Assembly (NCBI GenBank): GCA_030998225.1
Contig: JAPYXD010000473.1
Coordinates: 1-64,000, forward strand
Direction of reading: 5' to 3'
From: Diplolepis rosae
Lineage: Eukaryota; Arthropoda; Insecta; Hymenoptera; Diplolepididae
Length of the DNA: 64,000 bases
Positions within the stretch are counted from its first letter, which is position 1. Each line of letters starts with the position of its first letter. The position numbers and the translations under genes were made by a program. This document shows, in pieces, positions 38,425 to 53,111 of the stretch. The notes below the pieces were generated by a model. The model was not told the origin of the DNA. It ran no database searches and worked only from the letters and a program-made list of their open reading frames with translations.

Positions 38425-40239
38425 AATGACAATTACCAACGATTTCCGAAAACGTGATATGTTTCAAAAAGACCATAAAAGTAGCCGTAACGATAAATAC
38501 TATGTGGTGCAAACGGCTTTTCTGCTAGAAAACAATGTTAGTGAAATTTAATTTAAACTGCTGATTCGCTGCGAAGAAATACACTGTTATTTTTTGAAAT
38601 GGGGTTTTTCGATTTATTCTTTTATAACTTGATTTAGTTTTTATATGTTCTTTTCGTATTCATTCTGCGACAAATGCTAACATTTTTAAATTTGACTTTT
38701 CGAATATACGCAAACGCCATTGAATGTAAATTGAGATTTTATGATACTACATGCTTAATCTGACATGCACTATTCGATAATCTCAAATTTACATTTCTCG
38801 ATTAATATTACGTTAAGTGAAGAACTGATCAAATGTAGGTTGTTGAATTTGACGTAAATCATGTTTATAGACGCGCTGAATGACAATTACCAACGATTTC
38901 CGAAAACGTGATATGTTTCAAAAAGACCATAAAAGTAGCCGTAACGATAAATACTATATTGTGCAAACGGCTTTTCTGCTAGAAAACAATGTTAGTGAAA
39001 TTTAATTTAAACTGCTGATTCGCTGCGAAGAAATGCAATGTTATTTTTTGAAATGGGGTTTTCCGAATTATTCTTTTATAACTTGATTTAGTTTTTATAT
39101 GTTCTTTTCGTATTCATTCTTCGACAAATGCTAACATTTTTAAATTTGACTTTTCGAATATACGCAAACGCCATTGAATGTAAATTGAGATTTTATGATA
39201 CTACATGCTTAATCTGACATGCACTATTCGATAATCTCAAATTTACATTTCTCGATTAATATTACGTTAAGTGAAGAACTGATCAAATGTAGGTTGTTGA
39301 ATTTGACGTAAATCATGTTTATAAACGCGCTGAATGACAATTACCAACGATTTCCGAAAACGTGATATGTTTCAAAAAGACCATAAAAGCAGCCGTAACG
39401 ATAAATACTATGTGGTGCAAACGGCATTTCTGTTTGAAAACAATGTTAGTGAAATTAATTTAAACTGCTGATTCGCTGCGAAGAAATACAATGTTATTTT
39501 ATGAAATGGGGTTTTTCGATTTATTCTTTTATAAATTTATTCAGCTTTTATATGTGCTTTTCTTATTCATTCTGCGACAAATGCTAACATTTTTAAATTT
39601 GACTTTTCGAATATACGCAAACGCCATTGAATGTAAATTGAGATTTTATGATACTACATGCTTAATCTGACATGCACTATTCGATAATCTCAAATTTACA
39701 TTTCTCAATTAATATTACGTTAAGTGAAGAACTGATCAAATGTAGGTTGTTGAATTTGACGTAAATCATGTTTATAGACGCGCTGAATGACAATTACCAA
39801 CGATTTCCGAAAACGTGATATGTTTCAAAAAGACCATAAAAGTAGCCGTAACGATAAATACTATGTGGTGCAAACGGCTTTTCTGCTAGAAAACATTATT
39901 AGTGAAATTTAATTTAAACTGCTGATTCGCTGCGAAGAAATACACTGTTATTTTTTGAAATGGGGTTTTTCGATTTATTCTTTTATAACTTGATTTAGTT
40001 TTTATATGTGCTTTTCATATTCATTCTGCGACAAATGCTAACATTTGAAAATTTGACTTTTCGAATATATGCAAACGCCATTGAATGTAAATTGAGATTT
40101 TATGATGCTACATGCTTAATCTTAGATGCACTATTCGATAATCTGAAATTTACATTTCTCAATTAATAATACATTAAGTAACGAACTGATCAAATGAAGG
40201 TTGTTGAATTTGACGTAAATCATGTTTATGGACGCGTTG

Positions 40240-40708
40240 AATGACAATCACCAACAATTTCCAAAAACGTGATATGTTTCAAAAAGACTATAAAGGTTGC
40301 CGACAACATAAGATCTATATGTTGCAAACGGCGTTTTTGTTAGAAATAATTATTAGTGATATGTAATTTAAACCGTTGAGTCGCTGCGAAGAAACACAAA
40401 GTTATTTTTTAGAAATGGAGTTTTCCGATAAGTTTTTTTATAACTTTACTCAGTTTGCTCCGATGGAAGGCACAAGTATTTTCTTTTTGATCTATCTCTT
40501 TGATCAGAACACGCAAAACCATATAATGGATTTAGATCTTTTAAGTGCTTTTCATATTGATTCTGCGACAAACACTAACATTTGTAAATTCGAATTTTCG
40601 ACTATATGCAAACGAAAATCCACATTTCTTAAGAAAAATACATTACGTTATGAACTAATCAAATGAAGGTTATTGAATTTGACGTAAATCATGTTTATAG
40701 ACGCGCTG
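40240..40708. repeat. Class A monomer, A2 cassette (copy 2)
   Basis: 469 bp. It differs from 34150 by GATAAG for GATATG and CTTAAG for CTCAAG. The predicted residues equal those of 49290-49758. The GACGCGTTGAATG start is shared with 49290. Confidence 0.88.
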
Positions 40709-42526
40709 AATGACAATCACCAAATATTTCCGAAAACGTGATATGTTTCAAAAAGACTATAAAGGTAGCCGTAACGATAAATACTATATGGTGCAAACTG
40801 CTTTTCTGCTAGAAAACAATGTTAGTGAAATTTAATTTAAACTGTTGATTCGTTGCGAAGAAATACAAGGTGATTTTTTGAGATGGGGTTTTTCGATTTA
40901 TTCTTTTATAACTTCATTCAGTTTTAATATATGTGCTTTTCGTATTCATTCTGCGACAAATGCTAACATTTTTAAATTTGACTTTTCTAATATACGCAAA
41001 CGCCATTGAATGTAAATTGCGATTTTATGATACTACATGCTTAATCTGACATACACTATTCGATAAAACGAATTTTTTATGTCTCAATTAATAATACATT
41101 AAGTGAAGAACTGATCAAATGTAGGTTGTTGAATTTGACGTAAATCATATTTATAGACGCGCTGAATGACAATTACCAACGATTTCCGAAAACGTGATAT
41201 GTTTCAAAAAGACCATAAAAGTAGCCGTAACGATAAATACTATGTGGTGCAAACGGCTTTTCTGCTAGAAAACAATGTTAGTGAAATTTAATTTAAACTG
41301 CTGATTCGCTGCGAAGAAATACACTGTTATTTTTTGAAATGGGGTTTTTCGATTTATTCTTTTATAACTTGATTTAGTTTTTATATGTTCTTTTCGTATT
41401 CATTCTGCGACAAATGCTAACATTTTTAAATTTGACTTTTCGAATATACGCAAACGCCATTGAATGTAAATTGAGATTTTATGATACTACATGCTTAATC
41501 TGACATGCACTATTCGATAATCTCAAATTTACATTTCTCGATTAATATTACGTTAAGTGAAGAACTGATCAAATGTAGGTTGTTGAATTTGACGTAAATC
41601 ATGTTTATAGACGCGCTGAATGACAATTACCAACGATTTCCGAAAACGTGATATGTTTCAAAAAGACCATAAAAGTAGCCGTAACGATAAATACTATATT
41701 GTGCAAACGGCTTTTCTGCTAGAAAACAATGTTAGTGAAATTTAATTTAAATTGTTGTTTCGCTGCGAAGAAATACAATGTTATTTTTTGAAATGGGGTT
41801 TTTCGATTTATTCTTTTATAACTTGATTTAGTTTTTATATGTTCTTTTATTATTCATTCTGCGACAAACACTAACATTTGTAAATTTGACTTTTCGACTA
41901 TACGCAAACGCCATTGAATGTAAATTGAGATTTTATGATACTACATGCTTAATCTGACATGCACTATTCGATAATCTCAAATTTACATTTCTCAATTAAT
42001 ATTACGTTAAGTGAAGAACTGATCAAATGTAGGTTGTTGAATTTGACGTAAATCATGTTTATAGACGCGCTGAATGACAATTACCAACGATTTCCGAAAA
42101 CGTGATATGTTTCAAAAAGACTATAAAAGTAGCCGGAACAATAAATACTATATTGTGCAAACGGCTTTTCTGCTAGAAAACAATGTTAGTGAAATTTAAT
42201 TTAAATTGTTGTTTCGCTGCGAAGAAATACAATGTTATTTTTTGAAATGGGGTTTTTCGATTCATTCTTTTATAACTTGATTTAGTTCTTATATGTGCTT
42301 TTCTTATTAGTTCTGCGACAAACACTAACATTTGTAAATTCGACTTTTCGAATATATGCAAACGCCATTGAATGTAAATTGAGATTTTATGATGCTACAT
42401 GCTTAATCTGACATGCACTATTCGATAATCTGAAATTTACATTTCTCAATTAATAATACATTAAGTATAGAACTGATCAAAACAAGGTTGTTGAATTTCA
42501 CGTAAATCATGTTTACGGACGCGCTG

Positions 42527-44333
42527 AATGACAAACACCAACGATTTCCAAAAACGTGAAATGTTTCAAAAAGACTATAAAAGTAGCCGGAACGATAAAT
42601 ACTATATTGTGCAAACGGCTTTTCTGCTAGAAAACAATGATAGTGAAATTTAATTTAAACTGTTGATTCGCTGCGAAGAAATACACTGTTATTTTTTGAA
42701 ATGGGGTTTTTCGATTTATTCTTTTATAACTTGATTTAGTTTTTATATGTGCTTTTCTTATTCATTCTGCGACAAACACTAACATTTGTAAATTCGACTT
42801 TTCTAATATATGCAAACGCCATTGAATGTAAATTGAGATTTTATGATGCTACATGCTTAATCTGACATGCACTATTCGATAATCTGAAATTTACATTTCT
42901 CAATTAATAATACATTAAGTATAGAACTGATCAAATCAAGGTTGTTGAATTTCACGTAAATCATGTTTATGGACGCGCTGAATGACAATCACCAACGATT
43001 TCCAAAAACGTGAAATGTTTCAAAAAGACTATAAAAGTAGCCGTAACGATAAATACTATATTGTGCAAACGGCTTTTCTGCTAGAAAACAATGTTAGTGA
43101 AATTTAATTTAAACTGTTGATTCGCTGCGAAGAAATACGATGTTATTTTTTGAAGTGGGGTTTTTCGATTTATTCTTTTATAACTTGATTTAGTTTTTAT
43201 ATGTGCTTTTCTTATTCATTCTGCGACAAACACTAACATTTGTAAATTCGACTTTTCGAATATATCCAAACGCCATTGAATGTAAATTGAGATTTTATGA
43301 TACTACATGCTTAATCTGACATGCACTAGTCGATAATCTGAAATTTACATTTCTCAATTAGTAATACATTAAGTATAGAACTGATCAAATCAAGGTTGTT
43401 GAATTTCACGTAAATCATGTTTATGGACGCGCTGAATGACAATCACCAACGATTTCCAAAAACGTGAAATGTTTCAAAAAGACTATAAATGTAGCCGGAA
43501 CGATAAATACTATATTGTGCAAATGGCTTTTCTGCTAGAAAACAATGTTAGTGAAATTTAATTTAAACTGTTGATTCGCTGCGAAGAAATACCATGTTAT
43601 TTTTTGAAATGGGGTTTTTCGATTTATTCTTTTATAACTTTATTCAGTTTCTATATGTGCTTTTCTTATTCATTCTGCGACAAACACTAACATTTGTAAA
43701 TTCGACTTTTCGAATATATGCAAACGCCATTGAATGTAAATTGAGATTTTATGATAATACATGCTTAATCTGTCATGCACTATTCGATAATCTGAAATTT
43801 ACATTTCTCAATTAGTAATAAATTAAGTATAGAACTGATCAAATCAAAGTTGTTGAATTTCACGTAAATCATGTTTATGGACGCGCTGAATGACAATCAC
43901 CAACGATTTCCAAAAACGTGATATGTTTCAAAAAGACTATAAAAGTAGCCGGAACTGTATGGTGCAAACGGCTTTTCTGCTAGAAAACAATGTTAGTGAA
44001 ATTTAATTTAAACTGTTGATTCGTTGCGAAGAAATACAATGTTATTTTTTGAAATGGGGTTTTTCGATTTATTCTTTTATAACTTTATTCAGTTTTTATA
44101 TGTGCTTTTCATATTCATTCTGCGACAAACACAAACATTTGTAAATTTGACTTTTCGAATATACCCAAACGCCATTGAATGTAAATTGAGATTTTATGAT
44201 GCTACATGCTTAATCTGACATGCACTATTCGATAATCTGAAATTTACATTTCTCAATTAATAATACATTAAGTAAAGAACTGATCAAATGAAGGTTGTTG
44301 AATTTGACGTAAATCATGTTTATGGACGCGCTG
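42527..44333. repeat. Run of B monomers with AAGTATAG tails
   Basis: Marks 42527, 42981, 43435 and 43889. Tails read AAGTATAGAACTGATCAAATCAAGG (or close) followed by TTTCACG. Heads have CGTGAAATG or CGTGATATG. The subtype is seen elsewhere only at 54020-54927, the partner of 42527 at offset 11,493. It shows local homogenisation of a run of neighbours. Confidence 0.75.
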
Positions 44334-44803
44334 AATGACAATCACCAACAATTTCCAAAAACGTGATATGTTTCAAAAAGACTATAAAGGTTGCCGACAA
44401 CATAATTTCTATATGTTGCAAACGCCGTTTTTGTTAGAAAAAATTATTAGTGATATATAATTTAAACCGTTGAGTCGCTGCGAAGAAACACAAAGTTATT
44501 TTTTAGAAATAGAGTTTTCCGATATGTTTTTTTATAACTTTACTCAGTTTGCTCCGATGGAAGGCACAAGTATTTTCTTTTTGATCTACCTCTTTGATCA
44601 GAACAGGCAAAACCATATTATGTATTTAGATCTTTTAAGTGCTTTTCATATTGATTCTGCGACAAACACTAACATTTGTAAATTCGAATTTTCGACTATA
44701 TGCAAACGAAAATTCACCTTTCTCAAATAAAAATACATTACGTGAAGAACTGATGAATTGAAGGTTGTTGAATTTGACGTAAGTCATGTTTATAGGCGCG
44801 CTG
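44334..44803. repeat. Class A monomer, A2 cassette
   Basis: 470 bp, with private AACAGGC and TATGTATTTAG changes. The head has ACATAATTTCTATATGTTG and CAAACGCCG, shared with 54928. The outer GCCG/CGGC pairing of the head hairpin is lost by the CGCCG change. Confidence 0.86.
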
Positions 44804-45255
44804 AATGACAATCACCAACGATTTCCAAAAACGCGATATGTTTCAAAAAGACTATAAAAGTAGCCGGAACGATAAATACTATATTGTGCAAACGGCTTTT
44901 CTGCTAGAAAACAATGTTAGTGAAATTTAATTTAAACTGTTGATTCGCTGCGAAGAAATACAATGTTTTTTTTTTAAATGGGGTTTTTCGATTTATTCTT
45001 TTATAACTTTATTCAGTTTTTATATGTGCTTTTCATATTCATTCTGCGACAAATGCTAACATTTGAAAATTTGACTTTTCGAATATACGCAAACGCCATT
45101 GAATGTAAATTGAGATTTTATGTTACTACATACTTAATCTGACATACTCTATTCGATAATCAGAAATTTGCATTTCTCAATGTAATAAATAGAGTGAAGA
45201 ACTGATAAAATGTAGGTTGTTGACTTTCACGTAAATCATGTTTATAGACGCGCTG

Positions 45256-45725
45256 AATGACAATCACCAACGATTTCCGAAGACGTGATATGTTTCAAAA
45301 AGACTATAAAAGTTGCCAACAACATAAGTTCTATATGTTGAAAACGGCGTTTTTGTTAGAAAAAATTATTAGTGATATTTAATTTAAACCTTTGAGTCGC
45401 TGTAAAGAAATACAAAGTAATTTTTTTGAAATGAGGTTTTTCGATTCGTTGTTTTATAACATTACTCAGTTTGCTCCGATGGAAGGCACAAGTATTTTCT
45501 TTTTGATCTACCTCTTTGATCAGAACACGCAAAACCATATAATGGATTTAGATCTTTTAAGTGCTTTTCATATTGATTCTGCGACAAACACTAACATTTG
45601 TAAATTCGAATTTTCGACTATATGCAAACGAAAATTCACATTTCTCAAATAAAAATACATTACGTGAAGAACTGATCAAATGAAGGTTGTTGAATTTGAC
45701 GTAAATCATGTTTATGGACGCGCTG
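45256..45725. repeat. Class A monomer with CTGTAAAG variant
   Basis: 470 bp, A2 cassette. It has CGCTGTAAAGAAATAC like 12091, plus TGAGGTTTTTCGATTCGTTG, a B-like stretch inside an A head. The partner copy is 55843 at offset 10,587. Confidence 0.86.
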
Positions 45726-47087
45726 AATGACAATCACCAACGATTTCCGAAAACGTGATATGTTTCAAAAAGACCATAAAAGTAGCCGTAACGATAAATA
45801 CTATGTGGTGCAAACGGCTTTTCTGCTAGAAAACAATGTTAGTGAAATTTAATTTAAACTGCTGATTCGCTGCGAAGAAATACACTGTTATTTTTTGAAA
45901 TGGGGTTTTTCGATTTATTCTTTTATAACTTTATTCAGTTTTTATATGTTCTTTTCGTATTCATTCTGCGACAAATGCTAACATTTTTAAATTTGACTTT
46001 TCTAATATACGCAAACGCCATTAAATGTAAATTGAGATTTTATTTCACTACATACTTAATCTGACATACACTATTCGATAAAACGAATTTTTTATGTCTG
46101 AATTAATAATACATTAAGTGAAGAACTGATCAAATGTAGGTTGTTGAATTTGACGTAAATCATGTTTATAGACGCGCTGAATGACAATCACCAACGATTT
46201 CCGAAAACCTGAAATGTTTCAAAAAGACTATAAAAGTAGCCGTAACAATAAATACTATATGGTGCAAACTGCTTTTCTGCTAGAAAACAATGTTAGTGAA
46301 ATATAATTTAAGCTGTTGATTGGTTGCGAAGAAATACAATGTTATTGTTTGAAATGGGGTTTTTCGATTTATTCTTTTATAACGTTATTCAGTTTTTATA
46401 TGTTCTTTTCGTATTCATTCTGCGACAAATGCTAACATTTTTAAATTTGACTTTTCGAATATACGCAAACGCCATTGAATGTAAATTGAGATTTTATTTT
46501 ACTACATGCTTAATCTGACATGCACTGTTCGATAATCTGAAATTTACATTTCTCAAATAATAATACATTAAGTAAAGAACTGATCAAATGAAGGTTGTTG
46601 AATTTGACGAAAATCATGTTTATAGGCGCGCGGAATGACAATCACCAACGATTTCCAAAAACGTGATATGTTTCAAAAAGACTATAAAAGTAGCCGGAAC
46701 AATAAATACTATATTGTGCAAACGGCTTTTCTGCAACAAAACAATGTTAGTGAAATTAAATTTAAACTGTTCATTCGTTGAGAAGAAATACAATGTTATT
46801 TTTTGAAATGGGGTTTTTCGATTTATTCTTTTATAACTTTATTCAGTTTTTATATGTTCTTTTCGTATTCATTCTGCGACAAATGCTAACATTTTTAAAT
46901 TTGACTTTTCTAATATACGCAAACGCCATTGAATGTAAATTGAGATTTTATTTTACTACATGCTTAATCTGACATGCACTATTCGATAATCTGAAATTTA
47001 CATTTCTCAATTAATATTACGTTAAGTGAAGAACTGATCAAATGTAGGTTGTTGAATTTGACGTAAATCATGTTTATAGACGCGCTG

Positions 47088-47473
47088 AATGACAATTACC
47101 AACGATTTCCGAAAACGTGATATGTTTCAAAAAGACCATAAAAGTAGCCGTAACGATAAATACTATGTGGTGCAAACGGCTTTTCTGCTAGAAAACAATG
47201 TTAGTGAAATTTAATTTAAACTGCTGATTCGCTGCGAAGAAATACACTGTTATTTTTTGAAATGGGGTTTTTCGATTTATTCTTTTATAACTTGATTTAG
47301 TTTTTATATGTGCTTTTATTATTCATTCTGCGACAAACACTAACATTTGTAAATTCGACTTTTCGAAAATATGCAAACACAATTAACATTTCTCAATTAA
47401 AAATACATTACGTGAGGAACTGATGAAATGAATGTTGTTGAATTTGAAGTAAATCATGTTTATGGACGCGCTG
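47088..47473. repeat. Class C monomer (B head, A tail), right-half subtype
   Basis: 386 bp, because the head keeps GATAAATAC. It starts AATTACC and ends GCAAACACAATTAACATTTC. The next monomer has a TAA-to-CAA change (47598). Confidence 0.85.
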
Positions 47474-47927
47474 AATGACAATCACCAACGATTATCAAAA
47501 ACGTGATATGTTTCAAAAAGTCTATAAAAGTAGCCGGAAAGATAAATACTATGTGGTGCAAACGGCTTTTCTGCTAGAAAACAATGTTAGTGAAATTCAA
47601 TTTAAATTGTTGTTTCGCTGCGAAGAAATACAATGTTATTTTTTGAAATGGGGTTTTTCGATTCATTCTTTTATAACTTTATTCAGCTTTTATATGTGCT
47701 TTTCATATTCATTCTGCGACAAATGCTAACATTTGAAAATTTGACTTTTCGAATATACGCAAACGCCATTGAATGTAAATTGAGATTTTATGATACTACA
47801 TGCTTAATCTGACATGCACTATTCGATAATCTCAAATTTACATTTCTCAATTAATATTACGTTAAGTGAAGAACTGTTCAAATGTAGGTTGTTGGATTTG
47901 ACGTAAATCATGTTTATAGACGCGCTG
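47474..47927. repeat. B monomer with TAA-to-CAA change, 84-codon open frame
   Basis: ATG at 47475, C at 47598, end at 47729. It has AAAAAGTCTATAAAAG and GGAAAGATAAATAC, shared with 60847. Confidence 0.6.
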
Positions 47928-49289
47928 AATGACAATTACCAACGATTTCCGAAAACGTGATATGTTTCAAAAAGACCATAAAAGTAGCCGTAACGATAAA
48001 TACTATGTGGTGCAAACGGCTTTTCTGCTAGAAAACAATGTTAGTGAAATTTAATTTAAACTGCTGATTCGCTGCGAAGAAATACACTGTTATTTTTTGA
48101 AATGGGGTTTTTCGATTTATTCTTTTATAACTTGATTTAGTTTTTATATGTTCTTTTCGTATTCATTCTGCGACAAATGCTAACATTTTTAAATTTGACT
48201 TTTCGAATATACGCAAACGCCATTGAATGTAAATTGAGATTTTATGATACTACATGCTTAATCTGACATGCACTATTCGATAATCTCAAATTTACATTTC
48301 TCGATTAATATTACGTTAAGTGAAGAACTGATCAAATGTAGGTTGTTGAATTTGACGTAAATCATGTTTATAGACGCGCTGAATGACAATTACCAACGAT
48401 TTCCGAAAACGTGATATGTTTCAAAAAGACCATAAAAGTAGCCGTAACGATAAATACTATGTGGTGCAAACGGCTTTTCTGCTAGAAAACAATGTTAGTG
48501 AAGTTTAATTTAAATTGTTGATTCGCTGCGAAGAAATACAATGTTATTTTTTGAAATGGGGTTTTTCGATTTACTCTTTTATAACATGATTTAGTTTTTA
48601 TATGTGCTTTTCTTATTCATTCTGCGACAAACACTAACATTTGTAAATTTGACTTTTCGACTATACGCAAACGCCATTGAATGTAAATTGAGATTTTATG
48701 ATACTACATGCTTAATCTGACATGCACTATTCGATAATCTCAAATTTACATTTCTCGATTAATATTACGTTAAGTGAAGAACTGATCAAATGTAGGTTGT
48801 TGAATTTGACGTAAATCATGTTTATAGACGCGCTGAATGACAATTACCAACGATTTCCGAAAACGTGATATGTTTCAAAAAGACCATAAAAGTAGCCGTA
48901 ACGATAAATACTATGTGGTGCAAACGGCTTTTCTGCTAGAAAACAATGTTAGTGAAATTTAATTTAAACTGCTGATTCGCTGCGAAGAAATACACTGTTA
49001 TTTTTTGAAATGGGGTTTTTCGATTTATTCTTTTATAACTTGATTTAGTTTTTATATGTGCTTTTCTTATTCATTCTGCGACAAATGCTAACATTTGAAA
49101 ATTTGACTTTTCGAATATATGCAAACGCCATTGAATGTAAATTGAGATTTTATGATGCTACATGCTTAATCTTAGATGCACTATTCGATAATCTGAAATT
49201 TACATTTCTCAATTAATAATACATTAAGTAACGAACTGATCAAATGAAGGTTGTTGAATTTGACGTAAATCATGTTTATGGACGCGTTG

Positions 49290-49758
49290 AATGACAATCA
49301 CCAACAATTTCCAAAAACGTGATATGTTTCAAAAAGACTATAAAGGTTGCCGACAACATAAGATCTATATGTTGCAAACGGCGTTTTTGTTAGAAATAAT
49401 TATTAGTGATATGTAATTTAAACCGTTGAGTCGCTGCGAAGAAACACAAAGTTATTTTTTAGAAATGGAGTTTTCCGATAAGTTTTTTTATAACTTTACT
49501 CAGTTTGCTCCGATGGAAGGCACAAGTATTTTCTTTTTGATCTATCTCTTTGATCAGAACACGCAAAACCATATAATGGATTTAGATCTTTTAAGTGCTT
49601 TTCATATTGATTCTGCGACAAACACTAACATTTGTAAATTCGAATTTTCGACTATATGCAAACGAAAATCCACATTTCTTAAGAAAAATACATTACGTTA
49701 TGAACTAATCAAATGAAGGTTATTGAATTTGACGTAAATCATGTTTATAGACGCGCTG
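49290..49758. repeat. Class A monomer, A2 cassette (copy 3)
   Basis: 469 bp, 9050 bp after 40240 with the same predicted residues (49426-49716). The following monomers 49759, 50213 and 50668 track 34619, 35073 and 35528 at offset 15,140. Confidence 0.88.
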
Positions 49759-51575
49759 AATGACAATCACCAAATATTTCCGAAAACGTGATATGTTTCA
49801 AAAAGACTATAAAGGTAGCCGTAACGATAAATACTATATGGTGCAAACTGCTTTTCTGCTAGAAAACAATGTTAGTGAAATTTAATTTAAACTGTTGATT
49901 CGTTGCGAAGAGATACAAGGTGATTTTTTGAAATGGGGTTTTTCGATTTATTCTTTTATAACTTCATTCAGTTTTAATATGTGCTTTTCGTATTCATTCT
50001 GCGACAAATGCTAACATTTTTAAATTTGACTTTTCTAATACACGCAAACGCCATTGAATGTAAATTGAGATTTTATTTTACTACATACTTAATCTGACAT
50101 ACACTATTCGATAAAACGAATTTTTTATATCTCAATTAATAATACATTAAGTGAAGAACTGATCAAATGTAGGTTGTTGAATTTGACGTAAATCATGTTT
50201 ATAGACGCGCCGAATGACAATCACCAACGATTTCCGAAAACCTGAAATGTTTCAAAAAGACTATAAAAGTAACCGTAACAATAAATACTATATGGTGCAA
50301 ACTGCTTTTCTGCTAGAAAACAATGTTAGTGAAATTTAATTTAAACTGTTGATTCGTTGCGAAGAAATACAATGTTAATGTTTGAAATGGGGTTTTTCGA
50401 TTTATTCTTTTATAACTTTATTCAGTTTTTATATGTTCTTTTCGTATTCATTCTGCAAACAAATGCTAACATTTTTAAATTTGACTTTTCGACTATACGC
50501 AAACGCCATTGAATGTAAATTGAGATTTTATGATACTACATGCTTAATCTGACATGCACTATTCGATAATCTCAAATTTACATTTCTCAATTAATATTAC
50601 GTTAAGTGAAGAACTGATCAAATGTAGGTTGTTGAATTTGACGTAAATCATGTTTATAGACGTGCTGAATGACAATTACCAACGATTTCCGAAAACGTGA
50701 TATGTTTCAAAAAGACCATAAAAGTAGCCGTAACGATAAATACTATGTGGTGCAAACGGCATTTCTGTTTGAAAACAATATTAGTGTAATTTAATTTAAA
50801 CTGTTGATTCGCTGCGAAGAAATACAATGTTAATTTTTGAAATGGGGTTTTTGGATTTATTCTTTTATAACTTTATTCAGTTTTTATATGTGCTTTTCAT
50901 ATTCATTCTGCGACAAATGCTAACATTTTTAAATTTGACTTTTCGAATATACGCAAACGCCATTGAATGTAAATTGAGATTTTATTTTACTACATGCTTA
51001 ATCTGACATGCACTGTTCGATAATCTGAAATTTACATTTCTCAAATAATAATACATTAAGTAAAGAACTGATCAAATGAAGGTTGTTGAATTTGACGTAA
51101 ATCATGTTTATAGGCGCGCGGAATGACAATCACCAACGATTTCCAAAAACGTGATATGTTTCAAAAAGACTATAAAAGTAGCCGGAACAATAAATACTAT
51201 ATTGTGCAAACGGCTTTTCTGCTAGAAAACAATGTTAGTGAAATTTAATTTAAATTGTTGATTCGCTGCGAAGAAATACAATGTTATTTTTTGAAATGGG
51301 GTTTTTCGATTTATTCTTTTATAACTTGATTTAGTTTTTATATGTGCTTTTCTTATTCATTCTGCGACAAACACTAACATTTGTAAATTTGACTTTTCGA
51401 CTATACGCAAACGCCATTGAATGTAAATTGAGATTTTATGATACTACATGCTTAATCTGACATGCACTATTCGATAATCTCAAATTTACATTTCTCAATT
51501 AATATTACGTTAAGTGAAGAACTGATCAAATGTAGGTTGTTGAATTTGACGTAAATCATGTTTATAGACGCGCTG

Positions 51576-52041
51576 AATGACAATTACCAACGATTTCCGA
51601 AAACGTGATATGTTTCAAAAAGACTATAAAGGTTGCCGACAACATAAGATCTATATGTTGCAAACGGCGTTTTTGTTAGAAAAAATTATTAGTGATATTT
51701 AATTTAAACCGTTGATTCGCTGCGAAGAAACACAAAGTTATTTTTTAGAAATGGAGTTTTCCGATATGTTTTTTTATAACTTTACTCAGTTAGCTCCGAT
51801 GGAAGGCACAAGTATTTTCTTTTTGATCTACCTCTTTGATCAGAACACGCAAACCATATAATGGATTTCGATTTTTTGTGTGAATTTCATATTCATTCTG
51901 TGAAAAACACTAACATTTGTAAATTCGACTTTTCGAAAATATGCAAACACAATTCACATTTCTCAATTAAAAATACATTACGTGAGGAACTGATGAAATG
52001 AAGGTTGTTGAATTTGAAGTAAATCATGTTTATGGCCGCTG
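51576..52041. repeat. Class A monomer, A1 cassette, frame-broken
   Basis: 466 bp. One A is missing in ACGCAAACCATA and two bases are lost before the next phase mark (GGCCGCTG). The cassette frame is shifted. It is an A1 copy in a region where A2 prevails. Confidence 0.85.
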
Positions 52042-52657
52042 AATGACAATCACCAACGATTATCAAAAACGTGATATGTTTCAAAAAGACTATAAAAGTA
52101 GCCAGAACTGTATGGTGCAAACGGCTTTTCTGCTAGAAAACAATGTTAGTGAAATTTAATTTAAACTGCTGATTCGCTGCGAAGAAATACACTGTTATTT
52201 TTTGAAATGGGGTTTTTCGATTTATTCTTTTATGACTTGATTTAGTTTTTATATGTGCTTTTCTTATTCATTCTGCGACAAACACTAACATTTGTAAATT
52301 CGACTTTTCGAATATATGCAAACGCCATTGAATGTAAATTGAGATTTTATGATGCTACATGCTTAATCTGACATGCGCTATTCGATAATCTGAAATTTAC
52401 ATTTCTCAATTAATAATACATTAAGTAATGAACTGATCAAATGAAGGTTGTTGAATTTGACGTAAATCATGTTTATGGATTTTGATTTTTTGAGTGAATT
52501 CCATATTCATTCTGTGACAAACACTAACATTTGTAAATTCGACTTTTCGAAAATATGCAAACACAATTCACATTTCTCAATTAAAAATACATTACGTGAG
52601 GAACTGATGAAATGAAGGTTGTTGAATTTGAAGTAAATCATGTTTATGGACGCGCTG
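52042..52657. repeat. Chimeric monomer with cassette remnant (duplicate junction)
   Basis: 616 bp. A B head and tail are joined at ATGGA (52475-52479) to the 3' end of an A1 cassette plus A tail. It shares the junction and the TTTTATGACTTG variant with 37345-37970 at offset 14,687 but has a B head. Confidence 0.87.
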
Positions 52658-53111
52658 AATGACAATCACCAACGATTATCAAAAACGTGATATGTTTCAA
52701 AAAGACTATAAAAGTAGCCGGAACGATAAATACTATGTGGTGCAAACGGCTTTTCTGCTAGAAAACAATATTAGTGAAATTCAATTTAAACTGGTCATTC
52801 GCTGCGAAGAAATACAATGTTATTGTTTGAAATGGGGTTTTTCGATTCATTCTTTTATAACTTTATTCAGCTTTTATATGTGCTTTTCATATTCATTCTG
52901 CGACAAATGCTAACATTTGAAAATTTGACTTTTCGAATATACGCAAACGCCATTGAATGTAAATTGAGATTTTATGATACTACATGCTTAATCTGACATG
53001 CACTATTCGATAATCTCAAATTTACATTTCTCAATTAATATTACGTTAAGTGAAGAACTGATCAAATGTAGGTTGTTGAATTTGACGTAAATCATGTTTA
53101 TAGACGCGCTG
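52658..53111. repeat. B monomer with TAA-to-CAA change, 84-codon open frame
   Basis: ATG at 52659, C at 52782, end at 52913. It is the 14,687-bp partner of 37971 and, like it, follows the cassette-remnant chimera. Confidence 0.6.

Larger units (their letters stand above)
34150..47087. repeat. Long segment X, parent-like copy of a ~13-kb repeat
   Basis: Marks run A34150, B34619, 35073, 35528, 35983, 36437, 36891, A/B hybrid 37345, 37971, 38425, 38879, 39333, 39786, A40240, 40709, 41165, 41619, 42073, 42527, 42981, 43435, 43889, A44334, 44804, A45256, 45726, 46180, 46634. Private variants of these monomers recur in the same order from 49290 to 57655, with several monomers missing there. X also contains an internal repetition: A40240-40708 is nearly identical to A34150-34618, and the following monomers share CACCAAATATTTCCG. 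Confidence 0.75.
47088..49289. repeat. Bridge of B/C monomers copied from 37971-40239
   Basis: Class C at 47088-47473 is followed by B at 47474, 47928, 48382 and 48836. Marks 47474, 47928 and 48382 match 37971, 38425 and 38879 at offset 9503. From the next A monomer the offset is 9050 (40240 to 49290), so about one 453-bp monomer separates the two copies. Confidence 0.7.
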
